Shown: piece after piece, positions 43,636-53,000 of the stretch
Layout: every line of letters begins with the position of its first letter
Position numbering within the stretch: the first letter of the stretch is position 1
From: Microbacterium sp. SMR1
Lineage (GTDB): Bacteria > Actinomycetota > Actinomycetes > Actinomycetales > Microbacteriaceae
Reading direction: 5' to 3'
NCBI RefSeq assembly: GCF_003289625.1
Contig: NZ_QMBN01000004.1
Span: 95,216 to 159,215 of the forward strand
Length of the DNA: 64,000 nt
Translations under genes and position numbers: made by a program
The notes under the pieces: generated by a model
Told to the model about the DNA's origin: nothing
Seen by the model: the letters and a program-made list of their open reading frames with translations, nothing else
Database searches by the model: none

Positions 43636-45066
43636 GTGGCCCCCACGGTGCCCCTGCCCGATCTGCCGGCCGTCTCGCGCCCCGACCTCGATCTCCTGGC
43701 GGAGCGCATGGCCGACGGTCGTCGTGTGTTCGTCGTCCTCGACGACGATCCGACCGGGACGCAGTCGGTCGCCGACCTGCCGGTGCTCGGCGCGTGGGAC
43801 GTGGCCGATTTCGCGTGGGCGTTCTCGTCCGGCGCTCCCGCGGTGTACGTCCTGACCAACTCGCGCAGCCTCGCGCCGGCGGAGGCCGAGCGCATCAACC
43901 GTGAGGTCGCGCGGGCGGCACTCGCGGCCGCGGAGACAGCGCGCGTGCGCGTCGACTTCGTCAGCCGCAGCGATTCGACGCTCCGCGGGCATTTCCCGCT
44001 CGAGCCCGACACCATCGCCGACGAGATCGGTCGCTCCGGGGCGCTCGCTCCGACGAACGTCGTCGTCGTGCCCGCCTTCCCGGATGCTGGACGCGTGACG
44101 GTCCGCGGCGTCCACGGCATCCTGTCGGACGGGGGCTTCACTCCCATCGGCGAGACGGAGTTCGCCCGCGACTCGACCTTCGGCTTCCGTGCATCGCGGC
44201 TGGCGGACTGGGTGGCGGAGAAGACGGGCGGCGCCATCCCGGCTGCGGACGTCGTCGAGGTCACGGTCGATGACCTCCGCGCGGGGACGGCAGCCGTGGC
44301 GGCGGTGCTGCGCGCCGCCCCGGCGGGGGCTCCCATCGTGGTCGATGCCGTCGTGGAGGAGGACCTGGTCGAGCTGGCGCTCGGTCTCGAGGCGGTGGAG
44401 GCCGAGGGCCGATCGTTCGTCTACCGGGTGGGACCGCCCTTCGTCCGAGCCCGCATCGGCCAGCGCCGCCGGCCGCCCGTCGACGCCGCCGAGCTGAGCG
44501 TCGACCATGCGACCCGCGGGGGACTGGTCGTCGTCGGCTCGCACGTCGGTCTCACCAGCCGCCAGCTCGCCGACCTCGTGCGTCGCCGCCCGCTCGAGGC
44601 GGTCGTGGAGCTCGACGTCCCGCGACTGCTCGATCCCTCCGAACGGCGAGCCGAACTCGACCGCGCCTGCGCGACCGTCGCCACCGCGCTGCTGCGCGGC
44701 GATGTCGTGCTGCACACCAGCCGCACGCTCGTCCGCACCGACGACCCCGACGAGAGCCTCGACATCTCCCGTCAGGTCTCGGAAGCCGTCGTCGAGGTCG
44801 TCCGAACGGTCGTCGCACGGGTCACGCCCCGTTTCGTGATCGCGAAGGGCGGCATCACCTCGAGCGACGTCGCGACGCGCGGGCTCGAGATCCGGCGCGC
44901 GCGGGTCCGCGGTTCGCTCTTCCCCGGCATCGTGTCCGTCTGGGAAGCAGCCGACGGGCCGGCATCCGGAATCCCCTACATCGTGTTCGCCGGCAACGTC
45001 GGCGACGACGGGTCGCTCACCGCCGCTGTCGAGCGGCTCTCGCTGACGCCCGCACATTCCGCCTGA
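43636..45066 (+). CDS. otnK: Four-carbon acid sugar kinase (OtnK/DUF1537 family)
   Basis: 476 residues from GTG 43636. N-terminal VFVVLDDDPTGTQSVADLPV (substrate domain), SRSDSTLRGHFPLEPD, and the C-terminal nucleotide loop FVIAKGGITSSDVATRGLEI. Members phosphorylate D-erythronate, D-threonate or 3-oxo-tetronate. It forms an operon with the dehydrogenase 20 bases downstream. The substrate cannot be told from sequence. Confidence 0.85.
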   Translation: MAPTVPLPDLPAVSRPDLDLLAERMADGRRVFVVLDDDPTGTQSVADLPVLGAWDVADFAWAFSSGAPAVYVLTNSRSLAPAEAERINREVARAALAAAETARVRVDFVSRSDSTLRGHFPLEPDTIADEIGRSGALAPTNVVVVPAFPDAGRVTVRGVHGILSDGGFTPIGETEFARDSTFGFRASRLADWVAEKTGGAIPAADVVEVTVDDLRAGTAAVAAVLRAAPAGAPIVVDAVVEEDLVELALGLEAVEAEGRSFVYRVGPPFVRARIGQRRRPPVDAAELSVDHATRGGLVVVGSHVGLTSRQLADLVRRRPLEAVVELDVPRLLDPSERRAELDRACATVATALLRGDVVLHTSRTLVRTDDPDESLDISRQVSEAVVEVVRTVVARVTPRFVIAKGGITSSDVATRGLEIRRARVRGSLFPGIVSVWEAADGPASGIPYIVFAGNVGDDGSLTAAVERLSLTPAHSA

Positions 45067-45086
45067 GACGAAGGAGCACGGTCGAA

Positions 45087-45983
45087 ATGAACGACAACAC
45101 CACGGTTGCGGTACTGGGGCTCGGCGCGATGGGCCTGCCGATGGCCGCCCGCCTGGCGGAGACTTTCCGTGTCCGCGGCTTCGACATCGCCCCCACCCGG
45201 CTCGCACTGGCCGCTGAAGCGAACGTGACCCCGGCTGCTTCCGCCGCGGAGGCTGCGGCGGGTGCGCAGGTCGTCCTGGTGGCGGTGCGCGACTCCGCTC
45301 AGCTCGCGGATGTCCTGTTCGGGGATGCCGGCATCGTCGACGCGCTCGCCGAGGGAGCGGTCGTCGTTCTCACGAGCACCGTCGGAACCGACGGGGTCGC
45401 CGACGTCGCGGCCTCGCTCGCGCAGCGGGGCATCGGCCTCGTCGACGCCCCGCTGAGCGGTGGCCCGGTCCGGGCGCGAGAGGGCGATCTGCTGATCGTC
45501 GTCGGGGCCGACCCCCGAGCCCTCGCGGTCGCGAGGCCCGTCCTGGAGGCGCTCGCGTCGACGCTGACCATCGTGGGCGAGCGCGCCGGCGACGGTCAGG
45601 CGCTGAAGACCGTCAACCAGCTGCTGTGCGGTGTGCACATCGCTGCAGCCGCCGAGGCGCTCGCGCTCGCCGACCGCCTGGGGCTCGACCTCGAACGCAC
45701 ACTCGAGGCGCTGCAGGCCGGGGCCGCCGCGTCGTTCATGCTCGGAAACCGCGGCCCGCGCATGCTGCAGGCCTGGGACGACGAGGGCGCCGAGGTGCTC
45801 AGTCGCCTCGACATCTTCGTCAAGGACATGGGCATCGTCGGCGCCGCCGCGCGGCGGGCGGGACTCCCGGCGCCGCTCGCCGCTGCGGCCGAGCAGAGCT
45901 ACCTCCTCGCACAGGCTCAGGGCCTCGGTGAGGCGGACGATTCCGCCGTGATCCGGCTCTCCGCCCCTGCGCGCCGCGGCTGA
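45087..45983 (+). CDS. ltnD: 3-hydroxyisobutyrate/L-threonate dehydrogenase-type oxidoreductase
   Basis: 298 residues. NAD-binding GLGAMGLPMA at the start, substrate loop DAPLSGGPVRAREGDL, and catalytic K in GDGQALKTVNQLL. In OtnK pathways LtnD oxidises the 4-carbon acid to the 2-oxo form before phosphorylation, which fits the co-transcribed kinase. The aldolase and isomerase usually in these clusters are not in the window. Confidence 0.85.
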   Translation: MNDNTTVAVLGLGAMGLPMAARLAETFRVRGFDIAPTRLALAAEANVTPAASAAEAAAGAQVVLVAVRDSAQLADVLFGDAGIVDALAEGAVVVLTSTVGTDGVADVAASLAQRGIGLVDAPLSGGPVRAREGDLLIVVGADPRALAVARPVLEALASTLTIVGERAGDGQALKTVNQLLCGVHIAAAAEALALADRLGLDLERTLEALQAGAAASFMLGNRGPRMLQAWDDEGAEVLSRLDIFVKDMGIVGAAARRAGLPAPLAAAAEQSYLLAQAQGLGEADDSAVIRLSAPARRG

Positions 45984-46060
45984 GGCCGATCTTGCGGATT
46001 TCTTGAGGTTGCTCGGTGTGCGCGTTGCGTATTCCTTGCGGTCGATCGCCGAACATCGAA

Positions 46061-46111
46061 GAACACCCGGTCACGGGGACGTTGCCCGAACGACGTCCCC
46101 GGGCCGGGTTC
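46061..46111 (+). terminator. Long hairpin terminator
   Basis: GAACACCCGGTCACGGGGAC plus GT pairs with ACGTCCCCGGGCCGGGTTC around a 10-base loop, then TCTCGTT. It closes the otnK-ltnD operon. Confidence 0.75.
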
Positions 46112-46182
46112 TCTCGTTGAGTGCTTTTCGCGGAACGCGCAAGTGCCTCGGCTTCTGGGGCCCGTCGGCCTAGCGTCGAGGA

Positions 46183-46563
46183 ATGAGCGATCAGAGCATC
46201 CCCACACCCGACGAGCCGACCTTCCCGGCCCCCGCCGAGCCGACCGTTCCCGTTCCCGCCGAGCCGACGGCGCCGGCGCCCGGCGAGCCGTCGGCCCCGA
46301 CTCCGCCGGCGTCGCCGGAGCCCGCGGCCGAGACGCCGGGTGCGACCGACACGCTGGGCGGCACCGAGGGCGGCGGCGAGGGCTCGCCGGTCAAGGATCC
46401 CGACACGTGGGTCACCGGCGATGAGCCCATGACGGGCCCGCAGCGGAGTTACCTCGACACGCTGGCGCGCGAGGCGGGCGAAGAGTTGCCGGGCAACCTC
46501 ACCAAGGCCGAGGCGTCCGAGCAGATCGACCGCCTGCAGGACGCCACGGGGCGCGGCGCGTAA
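46183..46563 (+). CDS. DUF3072 protein with proline-rich head
   Basis: 126 residues. A Pro/Ala/Glu/Thr low-complexity head (repeats of PAEPT and PGEPS, 1-70) precedes a DUF3072 module (DEPMTGPQRSYLDTLAREAG and LTKAEASEQIDRLQ). ATG lies 6 bases after TAGCGT (leaderless). Function unknown. Confidence 0.85.
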   Translation: MSDQSIPTPDEPTFPAPAEPTVPVPAEPTAPAPGEPSAPTPPASPEPAAETPGATDTLGGTEGGGEGSPVKDPDTWVTGDEPMTGPQRSYLDTLAREAGEELPGNLTKAEASEQIDRLQDATGRGA

Positions 46564-47034
46564 CTACGACCCGGCGTCCGCGTCCCGCTGCGGACGAGCC
46601 GACCGCACACGGAACCACAGGCTCAGCTCCCGGGCGGCGCGCAGCGTCGCGCTCGGGTCGTCCGAGCCCTCGAGGTCGTCGAAGGTGTCGCGGAACCCCG
46701 TCGGGGCGTCGCCGGTCGTCTCGGCGATCGGCTGATAGCCCATCGTCCACTCGCGGAACTCGCGGTGGGCGATGGGCTGCTCGATGAGGACCCGCATGTC
46801 GGAGTGACGGGAGTCCTGCCGGATGGTCGCGAGCAGATCTCGCACGGCCGGCTCGGGTCCCTCGAGCACCTGCACGAACCGGCCGCCGCGGTACAGCAGC
46901 ATCCCGGTCAGGTCTCGCGCCGCGTTGGACGCTCGGCTCTGCGCGAGCAGCGCTGCCAGGTCGTCGTCGCCGAAGGGTGCGCGGGCGTTGCTCGTGTAGA
47001 GGATCGAGAGCAGGCCCTCGGATGTCGAGGTCAT
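46564..47034 (-). CDS. BLUF-domain blue-light photoreceptor
   Basis: 156 residues. Flavin-binding BLUF residues have exact spacing: Y13 (ILYTS), N37, Q55 (FVQVLEG), W96 and M98, each 5 more than in the cyanobacterial reference (Y8, N32, Q50, W91, M93). A 50-residue C-terminal helical tail lacks an effector domain, so output must be by protein-protein contact. It is the last gene of a three-gene operon (starts overlap). Confidence 0.9.
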   Translation of the reverse strand: MTSTSEGLLSILYTSNARAPFGDDDLAALLAQSRASNAARDLTGMLLYRGGRFVQVLEGPEPAVRDLLATIRQDSRHSDMRVLIEQPIAHREFREWTMGYQPIAETTGDAPTGFRDTFDDLEGSDDPSATLRAARELSLWFRVRSARPQRDADAGS

Positions 47035-47273
47035 CGGATCTCCCGGAGTTCGATGGGCGGTTCTTCGGCCGCGATCCCGGGCGTCGCTCGCACCGCGAGC
47101 GCGCGCATCGCCGTGGTCAGGTCGGAGAAGGATCCGGCGCAGGCCGACCGTGAGTCGTAGGCGAGGTACCGGCCGTCGGGCTGCCGGTCGATGTAACCCA
47201 CGAACTCGCCGGTACGGCTTCCGACGTGGAACCCGTCCTCGACGCGAGCCCAGACGATTCCGGTTCCGGTCAC
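47031..47273 (-). CDS. Small hypothetical protein of the BLUF operon
   Basis: 80 residues; GTG overlaps the DUF6804 stop (GTGA) and the stop overlaps the BLUF start (ATGA). Core WARVEDGFHVGSRTGEFVGY with IDRQPDGRYLAYDSRSA forms a small beta sheet. Not named. Confidence 0.65.
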   Translation of the reverse strand: MTGTGIVWARVEDGFHVGSRTGEFVGYIDRQPDGRYLAYDSRSACAGSFSDLTTAMRALAVRATPGIAAEEPPIELREIR

Positions 47274-47626
47274 CGGGCTGCCTCGGGGCGGGGTACCCAC
47301 ACGAGGGCTCCCGCTGCGATGAAGGTCGCCGCGCCGACGACGTGCGCGGCCAGCCAGACCGGCTGGTCGAGCGAGAAGGGGTACACCGGGTTCCACAGCA
47401 CCGCGATAGCCGCGATCGGCACAGCCCACCACCACTGCCGCGCCTGGATCGCGAACCACGCGATGATGAGCGCGAGGATCGCGACGACGAACGAGATGAC
47501 CATCGCGAACTCGCCGCCGATGAGCGGGATTCCGGCCACGAGCGCAGCGGCCCCGAGGATGCCGGGGGCGAGCGCGTTGCGCTGGCGCAGCGGCGGGTCG
47601 GCGGGACGGGCGGATCTCGAAGCCAT
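47270..47626 (-). CDS. DUF6804-type small membrane protein
   Basis: 118 residues, four membrane helices (ILGAAALVAGIPLIGGEFAM, VISFVVAILALIIAWFAIQA, WWAVPIAAIAVLWNPVYPFS, WLAAHVVGAATFIAAGALVW). The W-NPV-PF...W motif is typical of the family. First gene of the BLUF operon. Confidence 0.8.
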   Translation of the reverse strand: MASRSARPADPPLRQRNALAPGILGAAALVAGIPLIGGEFAMVISFVVAILALIIAWFAIQARQWWWAVPIAAIAVLWNPVYPFSLDQPVWLAAHVVGAATFIAAGALVWVPRPEAAR

Positions 47627-47685
47627 GCGGACGTTTCTCTCGGGACGGATGACGCGGAGTCGCGCGTCTTCTCGATCGTACGAGT

Positions 47686-48915
47686 TCAGCGCGCGGGCCG
47701 ACCGGCGCTTGACGCCACGCCGGAATCCGTCATGGCGGCGTCGGCGCCGGTCATGACGGGGACCGGATCCGACAGCAGCGCGGCGAACGCGGTCTCGGCA
47801 GCGCCGACGAGCAGGCGGTCGTCTCCCAGCTCGGCGGTGCGCACGAGCGGCGCCGAGCCGGAGATCGTCTGACGGGCGACCGCGTCGGCGAAGCCGTCGA
47901 CGTCCGTCTCGACGAGCGGCGCGAGGAAGCCGCCGAGGACGACGACAGCGGGATCGAGGACGTTGACCGCGCTCGCTACGGCGGACGCGAGGATGCGGCG
48001 CTGCCGATGCACCTCGGCGCGCGCCGCCGGATTCGCGGCGCCGTGGACCGCTGCCCGCAACTCGGCGTCGTCGGCGCCGGGCAGCCCGAGCGAGGCGATC
48101 AGGCGGTGCCGGCTCACTTCGTCTTCGAGGGCGGCGCGTTCACCGGATCGCCGGTCCGCGGCATCCTCGAAGATCGCCGGATTGTGCCCGAACTCCCCCG
48201 CGAGGCCTCGCGCGCCGCCGACGAGTCCGCCGCCGACGACGAGCCCGCCACCGATGCCGCTCGCTCCGCCGTTGAGGTAGATCACATCGGCGACGCCGCG
48301 CGCGGCGCCGAAGAGGTACTCGGCGTGCGCGCCGTACGAGGCATCGTTGCCCACGGTCGTCGGGGTGCCCGTCGCGGCGGTGACGAGATCGGCGAGCGGG
48401 GCGTCCGTCCACCGCAGGTGCGGCGCGTGCACGACCAGGCCGGCAGCCGGGTCGACGAGCCCGGGGACGGCGACACCGACCCCGATGACCCTGGTCGTGG
48501 CGAGCGGCCCGCTGCGCCATTCCTCGATCGTCGCGGCGATCAGCGACGCCAGCGCGTGCGGCGTGATGAGGGTCGTCGTGAGCGCGCGGCGGCGCGCGTG
48601 GATCCGGCGGTCGAGGCCGACGGCGGCGAGTGTCACCGCATCGACCTCGGGGTTCACGGCGACGGCGACCACATCGGGGCGGGCCGTGATGACGGGGGAC
48701 GGGCGCCCGATGCGACCCTCGGCAGCGCCGGCGGTCTCGGTGACGAGGCCCAGGCGCGCGAGCTCGGCGGTCAGCGCTCCGATGGTCGAGCGGTTGAGGC
48801 CGAGGTCCGCGGTGAGCGCGGCCCGCGAGATCGGACCGTCGCGGTGCACGGTGACGAGCATCCGGGCGAGGTTCACTCGCCGGACGAGTTCGGCGGTTCC
48901 GGGCGCGACACTCAC
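47686..48915 (-). CDS. xylR: ROK-family repressor of xylose genes (XylR-type)
   Basis: 409 residues. N-terminal HTH (ISRAALTADLGLNRSTIGAL), then a ROK sugar-kinase-like domain with two glycine-rich loops (VGVAVPGLVDPAAGLVVHAP and NGGASGIGGGLVVGGGLVGG). It sits divergent from xylA with an operator between the starts, so it should release DNA on binding xylose. Confidence 0.9.
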   Translation of the reverse strand: MSVAPGTAELVRRVNLARMLVTVHRDGPISRAALTADLGLNRSTIGALTAELARLGLVTETAGAAEGRIGRPSPVITARPDVVAVAVNPEVDAVTLAAVGLDRRIHARRRALTTTLITPHALASLIAATIEEWRSGPLATTRVIGVGVAVPGLVDPAAGLVVHAPHLRWTDAPLADLVTAATGTPTTVGNDASYGAHAEYLFGAARGVADVIYLNGGASGIGGGLVVGGGLVGGARGLAGEFGHNPAIFEDAADRRSGERAALEDEVSRHRLIASLGLPGADDAELRAAVHGAANPAARAEVHRQRRILASAVASAVNVLDPAVVVLGGFLAPLVETDVDGFADAVARQTISGSAPLVRTAELGDDRLLVGAAETAFAALLSDPVPVMTGADAAMTDSGVASSAGRPAR

Positions 48916-48937
48916 GGCATCAGCCTACGAGAACACA

Positions 48938-48971
48938 GTTTGTTGACGTAATAGACAAACCGACCTACGCT
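48938..48971 (+). promoter_or_regulatory. xylA promoter and XylR operator
   Basis: TTGACG (48943-48948) and TACGCT (48966-48971) have a 17-base spacer. GTTTGT (48938-48943) and ACAAAC (48955-48960) form an inverted repeat over the -35 and spacer, a classical ROK repressor site. The ribosome site AAGGAG (48993-48998) precedes ATG 49004. Confidence 0.85.
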
Positions 48972-49003
48972 GAGGTCGCAGCAATCGAAGCGAAGGAGCA
49001 CGC

Positions 49004-50191
49004 ATGCGCACCCCGACCCCGGCCGACAAGTTCACGTTCGGCCTCTGGACCATCGGCTACAACGGAACCGACCCGTTCGGCGGACCGACCCGGCCGCCCC
49101 TCGACGTCGTCCACGCCGTCGAGAAGCTCGCCGAGCTCGGGGCCGCGGGGCTGACGTTCCACGACGACGACCTGTTCGCCTTCGGGTCGAGCGAGAGCGA
49201 GCGGCAGACGCAGATCGATCGCCTCAAGGGCGCGCTCGCCGACACCGGCCTGACCGTGCCCATGGTGACCACCAACCTCTTCAGCGCCCCGGTCTTCAAG
49301 GACGGCGGCTTCACCTCGAACGACCGCGCGGTGCGGCGCTTCGCAATCCGCAAGGTGCTGCGACAGATCGACCTGGGTGCCGAGCTCGGCGCCGAGACCT
49401 TCGTCATGTGGGGCGGCCGCGAGGGTGCCGAGTACGACTCGGCGAAGGATGTCCGACAGGCGCTGGAGCGCTACCGCGAGGCCGTGAACTTCCTCGGCGA
49501 CTACGTCGTCGAGAAGGGTTACAACCTGCGTTTCGCGATCGAGCCCAAGCCGAACGAGCCGCGCGGCGACATCCTGCTTCCGACCGTGGGTCACGCCCTC
49601 GCCTTCATCGAGTCGCTCGAGCGTCCCGAGCTCGTCGGTCTGAACCCCGAGGTTGGACACGAGCAGATGGCGGGCCTGAACTTCGCGGCCGGCATCGCGC
49701 AGGCGCTGTACCACGGCAAGCTCTTCCACATCGACCTCAACGGACAGCGCGGCATCAAGTACGACCAGGACCTCGTCTTCGGTCACGGCGACCTGCACAA
49801 TGCGTTCGCGCTCGTCGACCTGCTCGAGAACGGCGGCCCGAACGGCGGCCCCGCGTACGACGGACCCCGCCACTTCGACTACAAGCCGAGCCGCACCGAG
49901 GACGAGACCGGCGTCTGGGACTCCGCCGCCGCGAACATGCGCACCTACCTGCTGCTCAAGGAGCGGGCTGCGGCGTTCCGCGCCGACCCGGAGGTGCAGG
50001 AGGCGCTCGAAGCGGCGCGCGTTCCGGAGCTCGCCCGGCCGACCTTCGGCGAGGGTGAGACCTACGACGACTTCGTCGGTGACCGCTCGGCCTACGAGGA
50101 CTTCGACGCCGACGCGTACCTCGGCGGCAAGGGCTTCGGCTTCGTCCGCCTGCAGCAGCTCGCGACCGAGCACCTGCTCGGCGCACGCTGA
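49004..50191 (+). CDS. xylA: Xylose isomerase
   Basis: 395 residues, standard length. TIM-barrel markers: FHDDDLF with catalytic H (about 53), [13 protein letters not shown] (metal and K), [13 protein letters not shown] and HIDLNGQRG. Converts D-xylose to D-xylulose; followed 47 bases later by xylB. Confidence 0.95.
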   Translation: MRTPTPADKFTFGLWTIGYNGTDPFGGPTRPPLDVVHAVEKLAELGAAGLTFHDDDLFAFGSSESERQTQIDRLKGALADTGLTVPMVTTNLFSAPVFKDGGFTSNDRAVRRFAIRKVLRQIDLGAELGAETFVMWGGREGAEYDSAKDVRQALERYREAVNFLGDYVVEKGYNLRFAIEPKPNEPRGDILLPTVGHALAFIESLERPELVGLNPEVGHEQMAGLNFAAGIAQALYHGKLFHIDLNGQRGIKYDQDLVFGHGDLHNAFALVDLLENGGPNGGPAYDGPRHFDYKPSRTEDETGVWDSAAANMRTYLLLKERAAAFRADPEVQEALEAARVPELARPTFGEGETYDDFVGDRSAYEDFDADAYLGGKGFGFVRLQQLATEHLLGAR

Positions 50192-50238
50192 CGCCGGCGC
50201 CGCGAGAGTCCCCTAACCCGAGAGAAGAGGATGCCGGC

Positions 50239-51555
50239 ATGACGCTGGTCATGGGTGTCGACTCGTCGACCCAATCGTGCAAGGTCGTGATCGTCGACGC
50301 CGAGACCGGTCGGGTCGTCCGGGAGGGGCGTGCGCCCCACCCGGACGGCACGAGCGTCGACCCCGAGTCGTGGTGGACCGCCCTGCAGGCGGCGATCGAG
50401 CTCGCGGGCGGGATGGCGGACGTTGAGGCCTGGTCGATCGGCGGCCAGCAGCACGGCCTCGTCGCGCTCGACCAGCGGGGCGCCGTCGTACGCGACGCGC
50501 TGCTGTGGAACGACACCCGTTCGGCGCAGGCGGCATCCGATCTCGTGGCCGAATACGGCGCCGACCGGCTCGCCGAGCGCACCGGACTCGTTCCGGTCGC
50601 CTCGTTCACCATCAGCAAGCTGCGGTGGCTGCGCGAGCACGAGTCGGAGAACGCCGCGCGGACCGCGGCGGTGGCCCTTCCGCACGACTGGCTGACCTGG
50701 CGCCTGCGCGGCTTCGGCCCGGTTTCCGACGGCACGGGCGGGGCCGCCGCGCTGGCCGAGCTCGTCACGGATCGTTCCGACGCCTCGGGAACCGGCTACT
50801 GGAGCGCGGTCACGGGCGAGTACGACCGGGAGCTGCTCGTAGCCGCTCTCGGGCACGACGCCGTGGTTCCGCGGGTCCTCGCCGCGAACGAGTGGGTCGA
50901 GGATCAGGGCGGCCGCCGGGTCGCCGCGGGCGCCGGCGACAACGCGGCATCCGCTCTCGGTGTCGGCGCGGGCGTCGGCGACGTCGTCGTCTCGATCGGC
51001 ACGTCCGGCACGGTCTTCGCCGTGAGCGAGACGCCCGCGGTCGATGCCACCGGGACCGTCGCGGGCTTCGCCTCGGCGGACGGGCACCACCTGCCGCTCG
51101 TATGCACGCTCAACGCCGCTCGCGTGCTCGACGTCGTCGCCGCCCTGCTGGGGGTCGACCACGACGGCCTGTCGCACCTCGCGCTGTCGGCCGAGCCCGG
51201 GGCGGGAGGGCTGACGCTCGTGCCGTACTTCGAGGGCGAGCGCACGCCGAATCTGCCGGATGCGACGGCCTCGCTGACCGGGATGACGCTCGCCTCGACC
51301 ACGCGGGAGAACCTCGCCCGTGCAGCGGTCGAGGGGATGCTGGCGGGCCTCGGCGCCGGACTGGACGCGCTGCGCGACCAGGGCGTGCCGCTGCGGCGCG
51401 TGCTGCTGGTCGGCGGGGGAGCGCGGTCGGCAGCCGTGCAGCAGATCGCCCCCGCGGTGTTCGGTCTCGACGTCGAGGTGCCCGCGCCGGGCGAGTACGT
51501 CGCGCTCGGCGCCGCCGAGCAGGCCCGCCGCGTCGCCGCGGCGGGTGACCGTTAG
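50239..51555 (+). CDS. xylB: Xylulokinase
   Basis: 438 residues. FGGY kinase: N-terminal [38 protein letters not shown], catalytic [14 protein letters not shown] and the C-terminal [16 protein letters not shown]. It ends 6 bases before the convergent epimerase gene. Slightly shorter than Escherichia coli XylB. Confidence 0.95.
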   Translation: MTLVMGVDSSTQSCKVVIVDAETGRVVREGRAPHPDGTSVDPESWWTALQAAIELAGGMADVEAWSIGGQQHGLVALDQRGAVVRDALLWNDTRSAQAASDLVAEYGADRLAERTGLVPVASFTISKLRWLREHESENAARTAAVALPHDWLTWRLRGFGPVSDGTGGAAALAELVTDRSDASGTGYWSAVTGEYDRELLVAALGHDAVVPRVLAANEWVEDQGGRRVAAGAGDNAASALGVGAGVGDVVVSIGTSGTVFAVSETPAVDATGTVAGFASADGHHLPLVCTLNAARVLDVVAALLGVDHDGLSHLALSAEPGAGGLTLVPYFEGERTPNLPDATASLTGMTLASTTRENLARAAVEGMLAGLGAGLDALRDQGVPLRRVLLVGGGARSAAVQQIAPAVFGLDVEVPAPGEYVALGAAEQARRVAAAGDR

Positions 51556-51561
51556 ATCGCC

Positions 51562-52407
51562 TCAGACGTGGTCGCGCCAGGAGTGCTTCGGCTCGTAGCC
51601 CAGAAGCCGCCGGGCCTTCTCGGTCGAGAAGAGCGACTCGTTCGTTCCGAGGTCGCCGCGGATCTCGACGCCGGGGAACACCTCGGCCACGAGCTCTGCG
51701 TTCGGGCGTGACATGACGGTGTCGGCGGCGGCGATGAGGAACCGATCGAAGCCGGCCGGTGCGTTCTCGAGCGCGCGCAGCACGGCCTGGGCGCCGTCGC
51801 GCGCGTCGATGTAGCTCCACACGTTCCACTTGCGACGCATCGGGTCGGCGTCGAACGACGGGAACTCGGCGTAGTCCTCGGGCACCATGACGTTCGAGAA
51901 GCGCAGTGCGGTGATCGAGAGGCCCGGGTGCCAGCGCACGAGCTCGATCGCGAGCTGCTCCTCGAGGTGCTTCACGAGCGAGTACACCGACTCGGGGCGC
52001 GCGGGATACTCCTCGTCGACGGGGATGTACGGGGGCGGCACGTCGAACGGCAGCCCCTGCACCGTCTCGCTCGAGGCGTAGACGACGCGGTCGATGCCGA
52101 GTCGCGTCGCGGCGTGGAAGACGTTGAAGGTCGCCGCCATGTTGTTGTGGAACGTCGCGATGTCGGGACGGACGCCGGGAGCAGGCACCGCGCCGAGGTG
52201 CACGATCGCGTCGACGCCGTCGTGGCGATCGCCGACCGAACCGAAAGCGTCGACGACCTGGCCGTAGTCGGTCAGGTCGATCTGCACGAACGCGGGCCCG
52301 CGCGTGCCGACCACGTCGAAGCCGATGACCTCGTGCCCCGCCGCCGTGAGTTCACGAGCGACGACCGTGCCGAGTTTTCCCGATGATCCCGTCAGTGCGA
52401 TCCGCAT
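51562..52407 (-). CDS. NAD-dependent epimerase/dehydratase (extended SDR)
   Basis: 281 residues from ATG 52407. Rossmann GSSGKLG, D in IGFDVVG, catalytic S-S and Y-x3-K (YASSETVQG; VYSLVKHLE). The SDDD-type substrate is unknown; convergence with xylB hints at a sugar substrate but is not evidence. Confidence 0.85.
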   Translation of the reverse strand: MRIALTGSSGKLGTVVARELTAAGHEVIGFDVVGTRGPAFVQIDLTDYGQVVDAFGSVGDRHDGVDAIVHLGAVPAPGVRPDIATFHNNMAATFNVFHAATRLGIDRVVYASSETVQGLPFDVPPPYIPVDEEYPARPESVYSLVKHLEEQLAIELVRWHPGLSITALRFSNVMVPEDYAEFPSFDADPMRRKWNVWSYIDARDGAQAVLRALENAPAGFDRFLIAAADTVMSRPNAELVAEVFPGVEIRGDLGTNESLFSTEKARRLLGYEPKHSWRDHV

Positions 52408-52460
52408 GGGAACAGCGTCGCACACGGATGCCCACCCCGGGGCGGCTAGGCTCGATCCTC

Positions 52461-53000
52461 ATGGCTGCCGGGGCGACGATCCACACGTTCGATGCGACGC
52501 TCGCCGACCTCGACCGAGGCGTGTACGAGTCGTTCGCGCTGCGCGTCGCGCGGCATCCTTCCGAGACCGACGCCTTCATGCTGACCCGGTTGCTGGCGTA
52601 CTGCCTCGAGTACGAGGAGGGCATCGACTTCACCGAGGGGATCGCCGCGAAGGACGAACCCGCCGTGCTCGTGCGCGACCTGACCGGATCGATCGTCGCC
52701 TGGATCGAGGTGGGGGCGCCGGATGCCTCGCGGCTGCACCTCGGGAGCAAGCAGGCCGACCGCGTCGCGGTCTACACGCAGCGCAATCCCGGCCCCATCG
52801 TGGCCGCGTGGGCGGGGAAGAAGATCCACCGCGTCTCGGAGATCGCCCTTCACAGCTTCGAGCCGGGCTTCATCGACACGCTCGTCTCGGCGCTCGACCG
52901 CCGCAACACCGTGACGGTCTCGGTCACCGAGCGCCACCTCTACGTCGAACTCAACGGCGTCACCGCCGAGTCCGACGTCGTCACTCAGCCGGCCGGCTGA
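52461..53000 (+). CDS. YaeQ family protein
   Basis: 179 residues from ATG 52461. Family pattern ATIHTFDATLADLDRGVYES, VARHPSETDAFMLTRLLAYC, ARD-type IEVGAPDASRLHLGSKQADR. YaeQ has a PD-(D/E)XK nuclease-like fold of uncertain role. Overlaps the convergent downstream gene by 16 bases. Confidence 0.9.
   Translation: MAAGATIHTFDATLADLDRGVYESFALRVARHPSETDAFMLTRLLAYCLEYEEGIDFTEGIAAKDEPAVLVRDLTGSIVAWIEVGAPDASRLHLGSKQADRVAVYTQRNPGPIVAAWAGKKIHRVSEIALHSFEPGFIDTLVSALDRRNTVTVSVTERHLYVELNGVTAESDVVTQPAG

Noticed and set aside
43579..45207. Long minus-strand frame opposite otnK
   Set aside because: Shadow of the kinase gene; no motif.
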